NCBI RefSeq assembly: GCF_002561455.1
Contig: NZ_NTUP01000066.1
Coordinates: 356,802 to 420,801 of the forward strand
Origin: Bacillus sp. AFS015802
Lineage (GTDB): Bacteria; Bacillota; Bacilli; Bacillales; Bacillaceae_B
DNA length: 64,000 bases
Direction: 5' to 3'
Each line of letters opens with the position of its first letter. Positions within the stretch are counted from its first letter, which is position 1. Under the pieces are notes generated by a model. It was not told the origin of the DNA, did no database searches, and was given only the letters and a program-made list of their open reading frames with translations. The translations under genes were made by a program, and so were the position numbers. This document shows, piece by piece, positions 50,257 to 59,052 of the stretch.

Positions 50257-50949
50257 ATGGCTAATGGGGTCAAGGTTGATGGGGTTTCAAAGGTATATAA
50301 GGGTGAAGGCGTAGAGACGCATGCTTTGTTGAGGGTGTCGCTTGAGTTTCAAAAGGGGGAATTCGTCTCTGTCGTAGGTTCATCAGGTTCGGGGAAATCA
50401 ACACTGTTGAGTGTGATCGGAACATTGGATCAGCCAACGGATGGGAACATTTCATTTGGATCAAGAGATGTCACTGAATTCAATCAGAAGCAAATGGCGG
50501 ATTTCAGGTTCGAGAACATCGGTTTCATCTTTCAACAATTCCATCTGATCCCTACCATGACGGCATTGGAGAACGTGATGGCACCTCTTTTCTCAAGAAA
50601 AGTTCCTTATGATAAAAAACAACGGGCGAAAGAGTTGCTTGAATCAACAGGGCTTGGTGATAAATTACACTCCCTTCCCTCGCAATTATCAGGTGGTCAA
50701 CAGCAAAGGGTGGCGATAGCGCGGGCGTTGGTCCACGAGCCTCAATGGCTGTTGGCCGATGAACCGACAGGCAACCTGGATACGGAAACAGGGGAGCTCA
50801 TCTTTCAAATTATAAAATCACTCAATAAGGAAAAGGGCTGTGGGGTCATCTTTGTCACTCATGACTCGGAACTTGCTGAGAAAGCGGATCGAATCATTGA
50901 AATGAAGGATGGCAGGATTCTATCTGATCGGATGGTGGGAGCCCTGTGA
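50257..50949 (+). CDS. ABC transporter ATP-binding protein, MacB/LolD type
   Basis: A 230-residue ATPase. Walker A GSSGSGKST, Q-loop FIFQQFHLIPTMTALENV, signature LSGGQQQR, Walker B LLADEPTGNLD, H-loop VTHD. Start behind AGGGGG. Its stop overlaps the start of the giant permease by four bases (GTGA), so the two form a coupled exporter operon. It is distinct from the ATPase at 3561. Confidence 0.93.
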   Translation: MANGVKVDGVSKVYKGEGVETHALLRVSLEFQKGEFVSVVGSSGSGKSTLLSVIGTLDQPTDGNISFGSRDVTEFNQKQMADFRFENIGFIFQQFHLIPTMTALENVMAPLFSRKVPYDKKQRAKELLESTGLGDKLHSLPSQLSGGQQQRVAIARALVHEPQWLLADEPTGNLDTETGELIFQIIKSLNKEKGCGVIFVTHDSELAEKADRIIEMKDGRILSDRMVGAL

Positions 50950-53900
50950 TCCGCTTTATATGGAATACGTGGTGGCGCAACAAGCAGCGGTTCATCCTGC
51001 TGATTATCGGAGTCCTGCTTCTAAGTGTCGGACTGAGTTATCTCGTCGGGATGACCCAAACCAACAATGGAACGATTGTGAATGAACTCCAGAAAAGGTG
51101 GAAATCTTCCTATCACATGGTAGTGAGGCCGCCTGACTCCAGAAGTGTCACGGAAGATATGAATCTATTAGAACCAAACTATTTGAGTGGACTCGACGGA
51201 GGCATCACTCTCGAACAATATGAAACCATTAAGGGAATGGACGATGTCAAGATTGCAGCACCCATCTCTGTGATGGGGTATGTATTCAATGATGTTCAAA
51301 TGGGAGAGTTGAACATAACAGAGCCGGGTATTTACCGGTTGAATCAAAAAGAAACGGTTCAGACCGGGGCGAAAGCGGAGGTTAACGACGGGAACTATTA
51401 TTTTACAGTGGGTGGCGGACAGTATTCGATGGATCGGGCTTATGGGGTTGGTGAGTCAATAGGTGAGTTATCCTACGGTACACAGGTCCTCGTTGCAGGG
51501 ATCGATCCCGAACAGGAAGCGAAGCTTGTTGGACTCGACAATGCTATGGTGGATGGTAAAGGGAGCCGGTATTTTTCAGAGAATGACGAGGTCATGGATA
51601 TACCATTGGAAGGCAACCTGAACGATATATCGATACCGGTCATTCTAAGCAACCGTGAATTCGTTGATGGGGAAATACACTATACAGTGGAAAAGCTCGA
51701 TATGCCATTCGATCCCGATAATCAGGATGCAACGATGGAAAAAGTGAAAAAGAATGGAGGGGAGAAATATTTAGAGGAGCAAACAGGAAGTGTCGTGGAA
51801 GAAAGAAGTTTCACGACAGAGGAAGCGCACAAAAAAATTGTCAATTCCGTCATGAATCCAAGTTTCGAATCAGGTTTGGGAGAGATGAGCTGGATGGCCT
51901 TCAAGCCGTCGCCGGTGGAATACAAGCCGGTGACCAGCCCATTTCGGGAAAGATGGGCATTCAGTTATGAAGTGGAACCATACAGCTTACCGGAGGATTC
52001 TCTTCTGGCAGTCGATCAGGCGTACAGGCCGGTTGAATCGTTCGGAGAGGATAGCTCAAGCTGGCCGCGGCTTCGACTGGACTACATCGGGATCTTTGAT
52101 GCCCAGAAGCTGACCATTTCGAAAGACCCCTTGACGGAGCTGCCCGTCGAAACGTACTTTCCTTCGAAAGCCAGCTGGGTAGTAGATGAAAAAGGGGATC
52201 CCATCAATCCACCCGTCACGATGAAACCTGCAAACAATCCTTATGGTTTCCTGACGAAGCCTCCTTTGATGTTGACGACACTGGATGCGGCGGCTCATGT
52301 TCTGGGGGACAAACCCATCTCAGCCATACGTGTCAACGTGAAGGGGGTTGACGCCTTCAATGAAGATAGTGAAGCAGCCCTTCAAAAAGTGGCAAAAGAA
52401 ATCGAAGAGAAAACGGGATTGATCGTGGATATCACTTTAGGGTCCACCCCGCAGCCTGCTTTGACTCATATCCCGGGCATTCTGGGGGAAAAGGGCTTTG
52501 GGTGGATCGAACAGCCGTGGATTAAGATCGGTTCTTCCATCACGATTTTTAAAGAAGCAAAGCTTGGGGTGTCAGGAGTAGTGGGGAGCGTCATCCTGGT
52601 GGCGATCGTGTATGTGTTTTCCTCCAATCTCATCATGATGTACGCCCGGAAAAAGGAGTTTGCCGTTTTGCTTTCATTGGGCTGGCGTCCGAGTCAGCTT
52701 TCAAGGCTCCTTCTCCTTGAAGCATTATTGCTGGGTATGGTGGTATCTTTTATCAGCTGGCTCATACTGGCATGGTTTTCAGTTACAAGCGAACTGGAAA
52801 CATCCTATATTCGAGTGGCCCTCATCGGATTGATCGGACTGACCATTTATATCGCGGGTGCCCTCATTCCCGCCTATCTTGTGAAAAAAATCAGACCATA
52901 CGAAGCGATGCGAACAGGGGAAATCTCCATGAAACACAAAAGGGTGGCAAGGTCTGAATCAGTGGTCGGAATGGCCATCAATTCAATGGTGTCCAGGTGG
53001 AAACGGACCGTTTTATCCGTCGTTTCCATGGGTCTGCCGACGGGTCTTCTTGTCTTTTACTTATTCATCACCTTTCGATTGAAAGGAGTCATGTATACGA
53101 CCTGGTTAGGGGAGTACGTGGCCATGGAAGTCAGTACGATGCATTATGTAGCAATGGGGATCGCCCTCTCGATCGCCATCCTGACTACGGCGGAAATCAT
53201 CTGGCAGAACGTAGCGGAGAGACAGCCCGAAATATCTGTGTTTAAAGCCCTTGGCTGGAAAAATGGTACCGTCCGGATGCTTGTCATTTTGGAAGGGATG
53301 TTTTCAGGGGCACTTGCCGGTGTCGTCGGCCTGCTTTTTGCCTTTTCGTTAGTCTGGAAGGTTTACGGAAGCTTCCCATTCACCCTCTGGTGGATCTATG
53401 TGGCCGCCCTCTCGATCCCTGTCGTCACCGGAATCATCGCAGCCGTCCTGCCTGCGGAGAAAGCTGCCAATACTCCTCCTTATCAGGGACTGAATGGAGG
53501 ATACAGCAACGATAAGAAAGTGGAAAAGCAATTCAAATATATTCTTTCAGGGGCAGCTGTCATCCTCATCCTCGGTGTCATGACCTTAGTGGGGAAGGGA
53601 ATTCCCGAAGTGCAGAAAGTGGAAACCGCCAAAGTGGCATCTCCCGTGAAAGAACAAGGAACGGAAGGGAAAACGACGTCGGTCTTTGCACCGGATAAGA
53701 AAGAGGAGGTTGAGCCACAGGAGGATGCTCCCCTCGCATTTTTAAAAGCGAAAGAACTTGCAGGAAAGCAGGCAGAGCTTGGTGAAAAGCTGGACCTTGA
53801 TCAGCAAACGATCCTGATTGAGTCACCTAGTAAAACGCCACCGGAATTAAAGGCAAAAAAGAAACATCAGCTCATCACGATACCTGTCAGCTGGGACATC

Positions 53901-55493
53901 AAATATAGTGATCCCAATACAAGCAATCTCTCATTTAAACCAGGTGCCTATTTCCTATTGGATGAAAAGGAGAAGAAGTATTATCCTTTGAAAACGGACA
54001 TTGTGGATGCACTCAATTACCGTGGGGGAAGATTGAAATTTCCAGGTAGAGTGACGGCTTTATTAACGTTCGAAGTGCCCGAGAAGTATGAGCGCTTTCT
54101 GATAAGCGGAAGGATTCCTGATCATTCCAAAGATGTAGTGGCCGAACTTACGAGAGAAGACCTGAGAAAAAGCAGGGAGCCTTTTACGTTGAAGAAAACC
54201 GGTGTTTCCCCGGGTGCAACAGGGGATTACACGATGAAGATAAAAATGGATAAGGAGAAAAACTGGAGTGTAGAGACCGATATCAGGGTGACCAATCATT
54301 CAGAAGAAGCGTTTCGAGATATTGGCTTTTATTTCATTCCGAATGCATTTACGGAAAAAAATAAACCGGAATTCCTGAAAAGTCATGCGAAAACCAGCAT
54401 TCACTCCATAAATACCACTGGCGAGGATCTTCAGTACTCCCTAAATGGGAATAAGCTCCTTGTCGACCTTGACGAGAAGCTGCAGCCTGGTGAAACGAAA
54501 TCAATCAGTATCGACTACAGCATGAAACTTCCGGAAGATGGATTGCGTTTGTCGCAGAAAGGGGAAGACTTCTTTCTTGCACAGTGGTATCCGATGCTCG
54601 CGACGTATCAAGATGGTTGGGATATAGAGCCTTTCGATCCGAAAGGCGAATCCTATGATACAACCTATGGAAATTATCGTGTTTCCTTTGAAACTCCAGA
54701 GGAATATTTGGTGGCAAGCTCCGGGGAAGATGCGTCGGAAGAACCGGTGAATAAAGGGGAAATCGAAGGAAGCAGCATCCGGGATTTCTATCTCGCATTC
54801 CTGAACCCGGATGAATGGGAACAAAAAACAGAAAAAGTGAAAGTCGGGATGTATCGAAACGTGGCCATCCGGGCTTTTATGAAAAAAGAACAAGATTCCA
54901 TTATGGATGATGTGCTCAAAAAAGCAGCAGATTCTTTCCTTTTTTACCACGATAACATCGGAGAGAATCCGACAGGTGAATTGGATCTCATTGCAAATAA
55001 TGGGGACATGGAATACTCGAATATCGTGGAAATATCGGATGATCCTGACGGATATGAACATCCATTATTCCATGAAATCGCCCACCAATGGTTCTATCAG
55101 GGAGTGGCGAACAATCCTTATCGGGATGCATGGCTCGATGAAAGTCTCGCAGAGTTACTATCCTCCTACTATCTCGCATATGCATATAAGGACGAGGGAA
55201 AAGCCTTTGCGTTTTCGAATCAAGTGCTGAATACAGTGAAGCCGGAAAAGTTCCTGAATACCCCGCTGAATGAATTTCAACAGAATTATATTTCGACTGT
55301 ATATGGAAAAGGACCGCTCATGTTGAATGAGTTCTTCGAGGATAATGGAGGAAGATCGGAAGCATTGAACTTCCTGGGGGCTTACTACAAAGAGTTTCAA
55401 TACAAACATGTTGACTCAGGCACCTTTGCACAGTTCTTCGAAGAATATTACGAAGGCAGCCAAAAAGAATTCCTGACAGGATGGCTTGAATAG
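50946..55493 (+). CDS. FtsX-type ABC permease fused to an extracellular M1 metallopeptidase domain
   Basis: A 1515-residue protein starting at GTG 50946. Residue order: membrane helix (about 15-38), extracellular domain (about 40-540), three helices (about 545-660), a second FtsX module with helices (about 700-840), and a last helix near 870-895 (ILSGAAVILILGVMTLVG). A surface-exposed region from about 900 to the end follows. The latter carries a complete M1 gluzincin site: His1376-Glu-Ile-Ala-His1380, the second zinc Glu1399 (DESLAEL, HExxH-x18-E) and the conserved Tyr in VYGKGPLMLNEF. The domain before it (about 1060-1290) resembles the beta-sandwich of M1 enzymes. The fusion implies peptide export or processing coupled to ABC transport. 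Confidence 0.88.
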   Translation: MIRFIWNTWWRNKQRFILLIIGVLLLSVGLSYLVGMTQTNNGTIVNELQKRWKSSYHMVVRPPDSRSVTEDMNLLEPNYLSGLDGGITLEQYETIKGMDDVKIAAPISVMGYVFNDVQMGELNITEPGIYRLNQKETVQTGAKAEVNDGNYYFTVGGGQYSMDRAYGVGESIGELSYGTQVLVAGIDPEQEAKLVGLDNAMVDGKGSRYFSENDEVMDIPLEGNLNDISIPVILSNREFVDGEIHYTVEKLDMPFDPDNQDATMEKVKKNGGEKYLEEQTGSVVEERSFTTEEAHKKIVNSVMNPSFESGLGEMSWMAFKPSPVEYKPVTSPFRERWAFSYEVEPYSLPEDSLLAVDQAYRPVESFGEDSSSWPRLRLDYIGIFDAQKLTISKDPLTELPVETYFPSKASWVVDEKGDPINPPVTMKPANNPYGFLTKPPLMLTTLDAAAHVLGDKPISAIRVNVKGVDAFNEDSEAALQKVAKEIEEKTGLIVDITLGSTPQPALTHIPGILGEKGFGWIEQPWIKIGSSITIFKEAKLGVSGVVGSVILVAIVYVFSSNLIMMYARKKEFAVLLSLGWRPSQLSRLLLLEALLLGMVVSFISWLILAWFSVTSELETSYIRVALIGLIGLTIYIAGALIPAYLVKKIRPYEAMRTGEISMKHKRVARSESVVGMAINSMVSRWKRTVLSVVSMGLPTGLLVFYLFITFRLKGVMYTTWLGEYVAMEVSTMHYVAMGIALSIAILTTAEIIWQNVAERQPEISVFKALGWKNGTVRMLVILEGMFSGALAGVVGLLFAFSLVWKVYGSFPFTLWWIYVAALSIPVVTGIIAAVLPAEKAANTPPYQGLNGGYSNDKKVEKQFKYILSGAAVILILGVMTLVGKGIPEVQKVETAKVASPVKEQGTEGKTTSVFAPDKKEEVEPQEDAPLAFLKAKELAGKQAELGEKLDLDQQTILIESPSKTPPELKAKKKHQLITIPVSWDIKYSDPNTSNLSFKPGAYFLLDEKEKKYYPLKTDIVDALNYRGGRLKFPGRVTALLTFEVPEKYERFLISGRIPDHSKDVVAELTREDLRKSREPFTLKKTGVSPGATGDYTMKIKMDKEKNWSVETDIRVTNHSEEAFRDIGFYFIPNAFTEKNKPEFLKSHAKTSIHSINTTGEDLQYSLNGNKLLVDLDEKLQPGETKSISIDYSMKLPEDGLRLSQKGEDFFLAQWYPMLATYQDGWDIEPFDPKGESYDTTYGNYRVSFETPEEYLVASSGEDASEEPVNKGEIEGSSIRDFYLAFLNPDEWEQKTEKVKVGMYRNVAIRAFMKKEQDSIMDDVLKKAADSFLFYHDNIGENPTGELDLIANNGDMEYSNIVEISDDPDGYEHPLFHEIAHQWFYQGVANNPYRDAWLDESLAELLSSYYLAYAYKDEGKAFAFSNQVLNTVKPEKFLNTPLNEFQQNYISTVYGKGPLMLNEFFEDNGGRSEALNFLGAYYKEFQYKHVDSGTFAQFFEEYYEGSQKEFLTGWLE

Positions 55494-55501
55494 AAAGTGA
55501 G

Positions 55502-55564
55502 AGGGACGGACCTCCAAACGGCTCTCTTGTAATTCATTAGGGGATTTGTTGGAGGTCCGTCCCT
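55502..55564. repeat. AGGGACGGACC inverted pair
   Basis: Forward copy 55502-55512 and reverse copy 55554-55564, with arms extended by TCCAA / TTGGA; it starts 8 bases after the permease-peptidase stop. Confidence 0.85.
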
Positions 55565-55642
55565 ATTTATGAATTCCTCTCTTCACAACTTATGAAAATT
55601 AAGTTATTATATAAAAAACTTAATTAAATGAGGTTATATGTT

Positions 55643-56113
55643 ATGGATTCTTATGATAAAAAGATTTTGGATGCGGTTATGCAAGACTCGAGGGTTAAAT
55701 GGTCTGATTTAGCAGCTACGATCGGACTAAGTGCCCCGGCAACGGCGGATAGGGTGAATCGTCTTATAGAAAAGGGTGTAATCAAGCATTTTGGAGCCAT
55801 CATGGACGCTGCCAGCTTGGGAGCTGAACTGACAGCCTTTGTAGCCGTTTCTCTGGAACGTCCGGAGCATCGGGAACCTTTTCTTCAATTGATCAATGAG
55901 TTGGTTGAAGTCCAGGAATGCCACCATATTGCAGGGGAAGATGACTATCTCTTAAAAATTCGGAGCAGGAACACGAAGGATCTGGATCGTATCATCAGTC
56001 ATGAAATAAAAAGTCTTCATGGGATAATCCGTACGAAGACCACGATTGTGATGGATTCACTTAAAGAAAGTAATGTTTTGCCACTGCCATCAGATACGGT
56101 TTCTTCAGATTAA
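55643..56113 (+). CDS. Lrp/AsnC family transcriptional regulator
   Basis: A 156-residue regulator. The N-terminal helix-turn-helix (MDSYDKKILDAVMQDSRVKW, LAATIGLSAPATADRVNRLIEKGVI) is followed by the RAM amino-acid-sensing domain (AFVAVSLERPEHREPF, CHHIAGEDDYLLKI). ATG 55643 lies 8 nt after GAGG; the upstream ATG 55628 precedes that site. It heads an operon with two LysE-type exporters and is probably an amino-acid-responsive activator of them. Confidence 0.92.
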   Translation: MDSYDKKILDAVMQDSRVKWSDLAATIGLSAPATADRVNRLIEKGVIKHFGAIMDAASLGAELTAFVAVSLERPEHREPFLQLINELVEVQECHHIAGEDDYLLKIRSRNTKDLDRIISHEIKSLHGIIRTKTTIVMDSLKESNVLPLPSDTVSSD

Positions 56114-56125
56114 GGAGAGGGAACA

Positions 56126-56743
56126 ATGACTTCTGCATTATTATTTCTTAAAAGTCTTATGATAGGAGTGGCTATCGCGGCACCGGTTGGACCAGTTGGA
56201 ATTCTTTGCATTCAAAGGACACTGACTTACGGGAGAAGGACAGGTTTCTTTTCGGGTTTGGGGGCTGCCGCGGCAGATGCCCTTTTCGGCTTGATTGCCG
56301 TTATGGGGCTGACAATGGTTTCCGGATTCCTTCTGGATCATCAGTTCTGGATTCAATTATGGGGAGGGGTGTTCCTTTTGTTATTAGGGTGGAAGACATT
56401 CGCCTCTCCACCTGCTGTAATGGGGATGGGAGAAGCGGATACCATTTCTTCGATGAAAGGATTTGTGTCGGTTTTTTTACTAACTCTCACGAACCCAATG
56501 ACAATCTTAGCTTTTATTGCCATTTTTGGAGTTTTTCGTGTGGCAGGTTCAGAAGATTACGTCACCGTCCTGACGGTTGTATCAGGAGTGTTCTCAGGGT
56601 CGGCGCTGTGGTGGTGGGGACTTGCTTTTGTGGCTGGGTGGATAGGAAGCAGGGTCGGATCTTCCCCATTAAGAATGATAAACCGAGCGGCGGGTATCAT
56701 CCTTACAATTTTTAGTGTACTCTTTTTGATCGATCTGTTATAA
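56126..56743 (+). CDS. LysE/RhtB family amino acid exporter (first)
   Basis: A 205-residue inner-membrane exporter with six helices. The N-terminal family motif GVAIAAPVGPVGILCIQRTLTYGRRTGFFSGLGAA is clear, and TLTNPMTILAFIAIFG is the second signature. It starts 12 bases after the Lrp stop behind AAGGAGAGG. The substrate is an amino acid or derivative and is not defined by sequence. Confidence 0.92.
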   Translation: MTSALLFLKSLMIGVAIAAPVGPVGILCIQRTLTYGRRTGFFSGLGAAAADALFGLIAVMGLTMVSGFLLDHQFWIQLWGGVFLLLLGWKTFASPPAVMGMGEADTISSMKGFVSVFLLTLTNPMTILAFIAIFGVFRVAGSEDYVTVLTVVSGVFSGSALWWWGLAFVAGWIGSRVGSSPLRMINRAAGIILTIFSVLFLIDLL

Positions 56744-56780
56744 CCATGATTTCTATGAAGAAAGGATCATTCACCACATC

Positions 56781-57374
56781 ATGTTAATACTTAAAAGCTT
56801 CATTCTTGGATTTTCTGTTTCGGCACCGGTTGGCCCGATTGGGTTGCTTTGCATACAGAGAGTATTATCGCAAGGCGCCACTGCGGGATTTTTGACGGGA
56901 CTTGGTGCCGCAACAGCCAATATCATCTATGCCAGCATTGCTGCTTTCGGATTCACCGTCGTTTCCGCATTCATGTTGGAACAGCAAGTATATTTAAAAA
57001 TAATCGGGATGGTATTTTTAGTTTATTTAGGAATGAAAACGTATAGAAAGAAGCCCCCACAGGAATCGTCCAGTATCAAAGGCGAGAATCCATTTCAAAT
57101 GTTTGCATCAACATTGCTCCTGATGATTACCAATCCTGTCACCATTCTCAACTTCGCAGCAATGTTTGCAGGACTAGGGTTTTCAGAAGAAAGCAGCTCC
57201 CTCCGGATGGCAGTTACGCTCATACTCGGTGTCTTTATGGGCGCGGTCACCTGGTGGCTTGTATTGAGTATAGGAGTGAACCTATTCAAAAAGAACATCA
57301 CCCCACATCTTCCATTAGTCAATAAAGCAGCGGGCATCCTCATCATCCTGCTGGCATTTCTATCACTAGCTTAA
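56781..57374 (+). CDS. LysE/RhtB family amino acid exporter (second)
   Basis: A 197-residue paralogue of the preceding gene, with GFSVSAPVGPIGLLCIQRVLSQGATAGFLTGLGAA at the N-terminus and MITNPVTILNFAAMFAG in the middle. It has six helices. The 37-base gap and weak spacing of AAAGGA suggest lower translation. Tandem LysE genes may form a heteromeric exporter or handle different amino acids under the same Lrp regulator. Confidence 0.92.
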   Translation: MLILKSFILGFSVSAPVGPIGLLCIQRVLSQGATAGFLTGLGAATANIIYASIAAFGFTVVSAFMLEQQVYLKIIGMVFLVYLGMKTYRKKPPQESSSIKGENPFQMFASTLLLMITNPVTILNFAAMFAGLGFSEESSSLRMAVTLILGVFMGAVTWWLVLSIGVNLFKKNITPHLPLVNKAAGILIILLAFLSLA

Positions 57375-57378
57375 AAAG

Positions 57379-57441
57379 AGGGACGGACCTCCAGTAGGGA
57401 TTTCTACTTTACATAAGATTCCCGCTTGGAGGTCCGTCCCT
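57379..57441. repeat. AGGGACGGACC inverted pair between convergent genes
   Basis: Forward copy 57379-57389 and reverse copy 57431-57441, arms extended by TCCA / TGGA. It starts 5 bases after the LysE stop and ends 8 bases before the convergent HxlR gene. Confidence 0.85.
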
Positions 57442-57448
57442 CTCGCTT

Positions 57449-57781
57449 TTAAAACTCCCCATGTTCATTTCCCCACTCGTGCATTTGCTGAAGGATGGGG
57501 ATGAGGGTCATGCCGAGGTCGGTCATGGAGTATTCGACTTTCGGGGGTATGGTGTCGTATTGGGTACGGTTGATGAATCCGTCTTCTTCGAGTTCTTTCA
57601 GCTGCTGGCTCAGTACTTTATGGGCAACGCCAGGCAGCAGCCTCCTCAATTCATTGTACCTGTATGTCCCTTCCGTCCCGAGGTGCCAGAGGATGACGGT
57701 CTTCCATTTCCCTCCGATTTTTCGCAATGTATACTCGATTGAACACTTCAGTTTTCCGTGTTGATCAATTGGTGCATCCAT
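57449..57781 (-). CDS. HxlR family winged-helix regulator
   Basis: A 110-residue regulator. The core reads CSIEYTLRKIGGKWKTVILWHLGTEG, RYNELRRLLPGVAHKVLSQQLKELEEDGFINR and VEYSMTDLGMTLIPIL, which is diagnostic for HxlR. The Cys in KLKCSIEY is at the position used for redox or electrophile sensing in some members (HypR-like). It is divergent from the VOC-family gene, which is its likely target. Confidence 0.92.
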   Translation of the reverse strand: MDAPIDQHGKLKCSIEYTLRKIGGKWKTVILWHLGTEGTYRYNELRRLLPGVAHKVLSQQLKELEEDGFINRTQYDTIPPKVEYSMTDLGMTLIPILQQMHEWGNEHGEF

Positions 57782-57912
57782 GTCTTAACCAGTCCTTTCT
57801 TACCTAAAGGTTAGTTTCTCACAAAAAAGTGCATTCTTACATAGAGCCACTCATCTTCGTATAATGAAGTCGTGTTAGATGAAACTAATCAAAACGAAGG
57901 AGGAATCATTCA

Positions 57913-58407
57913 ATGTTACCATATCCAAGATCATTTTCTCATATAGGATTATCCGTCCCGAGCCTTGAAGAAGCGATAAAATTTTACCAGGAGGTGTTCG
58001 GCTGGTACGTCATCATGGAGCCTTCCGATGTCGAGAATGACGACACAGCGATCGGCCAGATGTGCCGAGACGTATTCGGGAACGATTGGGACAAGTTCAG
58101 AATTGCCCACATGGCAACAGGTGATAAGATCGGGATCGAGCTATTTGAATTTCCGCATAATGAAAAGCCAGAGAATAACTTTGAATATTGGAAGACGGGA
58201 TTATTCCATTTCTGCATCCAGGATCCCGATGTAGAAGGCATGGTCGAAAAGATCAAACAGCACGGTGGTAAGCAGCGCATGCCGGTCCGGGAGTATTATC
58301 CCGGTGAAAAACCTTACCGTATGGTGTATGTGGAAGATCCATTCGGGAATATTTTTGAAATCTACTCACACAGTTATGAGCTGACGTATTCCGACGGGGC
58401 TTACTGA
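57913..58407 (+). CDS. VOC (glyoxalase/bleomycin resistance) family protein
   Basis: A 164-residue metal-dependent vicinal-oxygen-chelate protein. The first half opens with FSHIGLSVPSLEEAIKFYQEVFGW, the second with LFHFCIQDPDVEGMVEKI, and YVEDPFGNIFEIYSHSYE carries the C-terminal metal Glu; His11 and the His in LFHFC are the other likely ligands. Substrates in this family range from methylglyoxal adducts to dioxygenase substrates. The divergent HxlR gene, about 130 bp away, suggests electrophile-induced expression. Confidence 0.88.
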   Translation: MLPYPRSFSHIGLSVPSLEEAIKFYQEVFGWYVIMEPSDVENDDTAIGQMCRDVFGNDWDKFRIAHMATGDKIGIELFEFPHNEKPENNFEYWKTGLFHFCIQDPDVEGMVEKIKQHGGKQRMPVREYYPGEKPYRMVYVEDPFGNIFEIYSHSYELTYSDGAY

Positions 58408-58419
58408 CTCAATACTAAG

Positions 58420-58452
58420 AAAGGCACATTCAGAGGGATGTGTCTTTTTTTT
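58420..58452 (+). terminator. Intrinsic terminator
   Basis: Stem AAAGGCACATTC / GATGTGTCTTT with a short loop and a run of T residues. Confidence 0.82.
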
Positions 58453-58529
58453 TGTGGCTGAAGAGGGTTTTCTGCTTCCCTGTTGAATCATTAAAGGTAC
58501 GTCTAATGAGCAAAGAGAGGAAAACCACA

Positions 58530-58988
58530 ATGAAAATAATTGAATTACAAAAGGATTCAAACCGGTTTGAGGAAGCCGTGAACGTGTTTTGGAAGCAATG
58601 GGGGAGTGAGGATAATTATACCTTCTACCATGATTGCATGTTCCATTCCTGCCGTACGGAAGAAGACCTTCCACGATTTTATATCGCTTTACAAGAAGAT
58701 GAGATCATCGGTACTTACGCGCTGCTTCGAAATGACCTCAACAGCCGTCAGGATCTGTACCCGTGGTTTGCATGCCTGTATGTCGCCCCCGGTCATAGAG
58801 GGGACGGACTTGGTTCCATCCTTCTTGAGCATGCTCTAAAGGAGGTTCATGAAAAAGGGTACAACCGCCTTTATCTCACAACGGACCTGGAAGGCTATTA
58901 TGAAAAATACGGCTGGACTCATACCACAGAAGCCATTGGGCTTGGCGGGGATTCCTTGAAGGTCTATGAAAAGAAGATCAACGATTAA
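58530..58988 (+). CDS. GNAT family N-acetyltransferase
   Basis: A 152-residue acetyltransferase with the CoA motif CLYVAPGHRGDGLGSILLEHALKEV (R-G-D-G-L-G) and the downstream GYYEKYGWTHT. ATG 58530 (MKIIELQKD) has AGAGG 9 nt upstream; ATG 58506 is a possible longer start. The acceptor is unknown. A strong terminator follows. Confidence 0.87.
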   Translation: MKIIELQKDSNRFEEAVNVFWKQWGSEDNYTFYHDCMFHSCRTEEDLPRFYIALQEDEIIGTYALLRNDLNSRQDLYPWFACLYVAPGHRGDGLGSILLEHALKEVHEKGYNRLYLTTDLEGYYEKYGWTHTTEAIGLGGDSLKVYEKKIND

Positions 58989-59052
58989 AAAAGCAGCAAA
59001 GAAAATGTGGAATGTGCCCATTTTCTTGCTGCTTTTTTAGAGGTCCGTCCCT
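58988..59052. terminator. Bidirectional terminator plus solitary reverse repeat copy
   Basis: An about 18-bp stem AAAAGCAGCAAAGAAAATG / CATTTTCTTGCTGCTTTT with T-runs on both sides ends the GNAT gene and brnQ. It is followed at 59042-59052 by GGTCCGTCCCT, which overlaps the first base of the brnQ stop. Confidence 0.85.

Noticed and set aside
58797-58812. GAGGGGACGGACTT within another GNAT gene
   Set aside because: It differs from the repeat core and encodes the conserved CoA loop RGDGLG.
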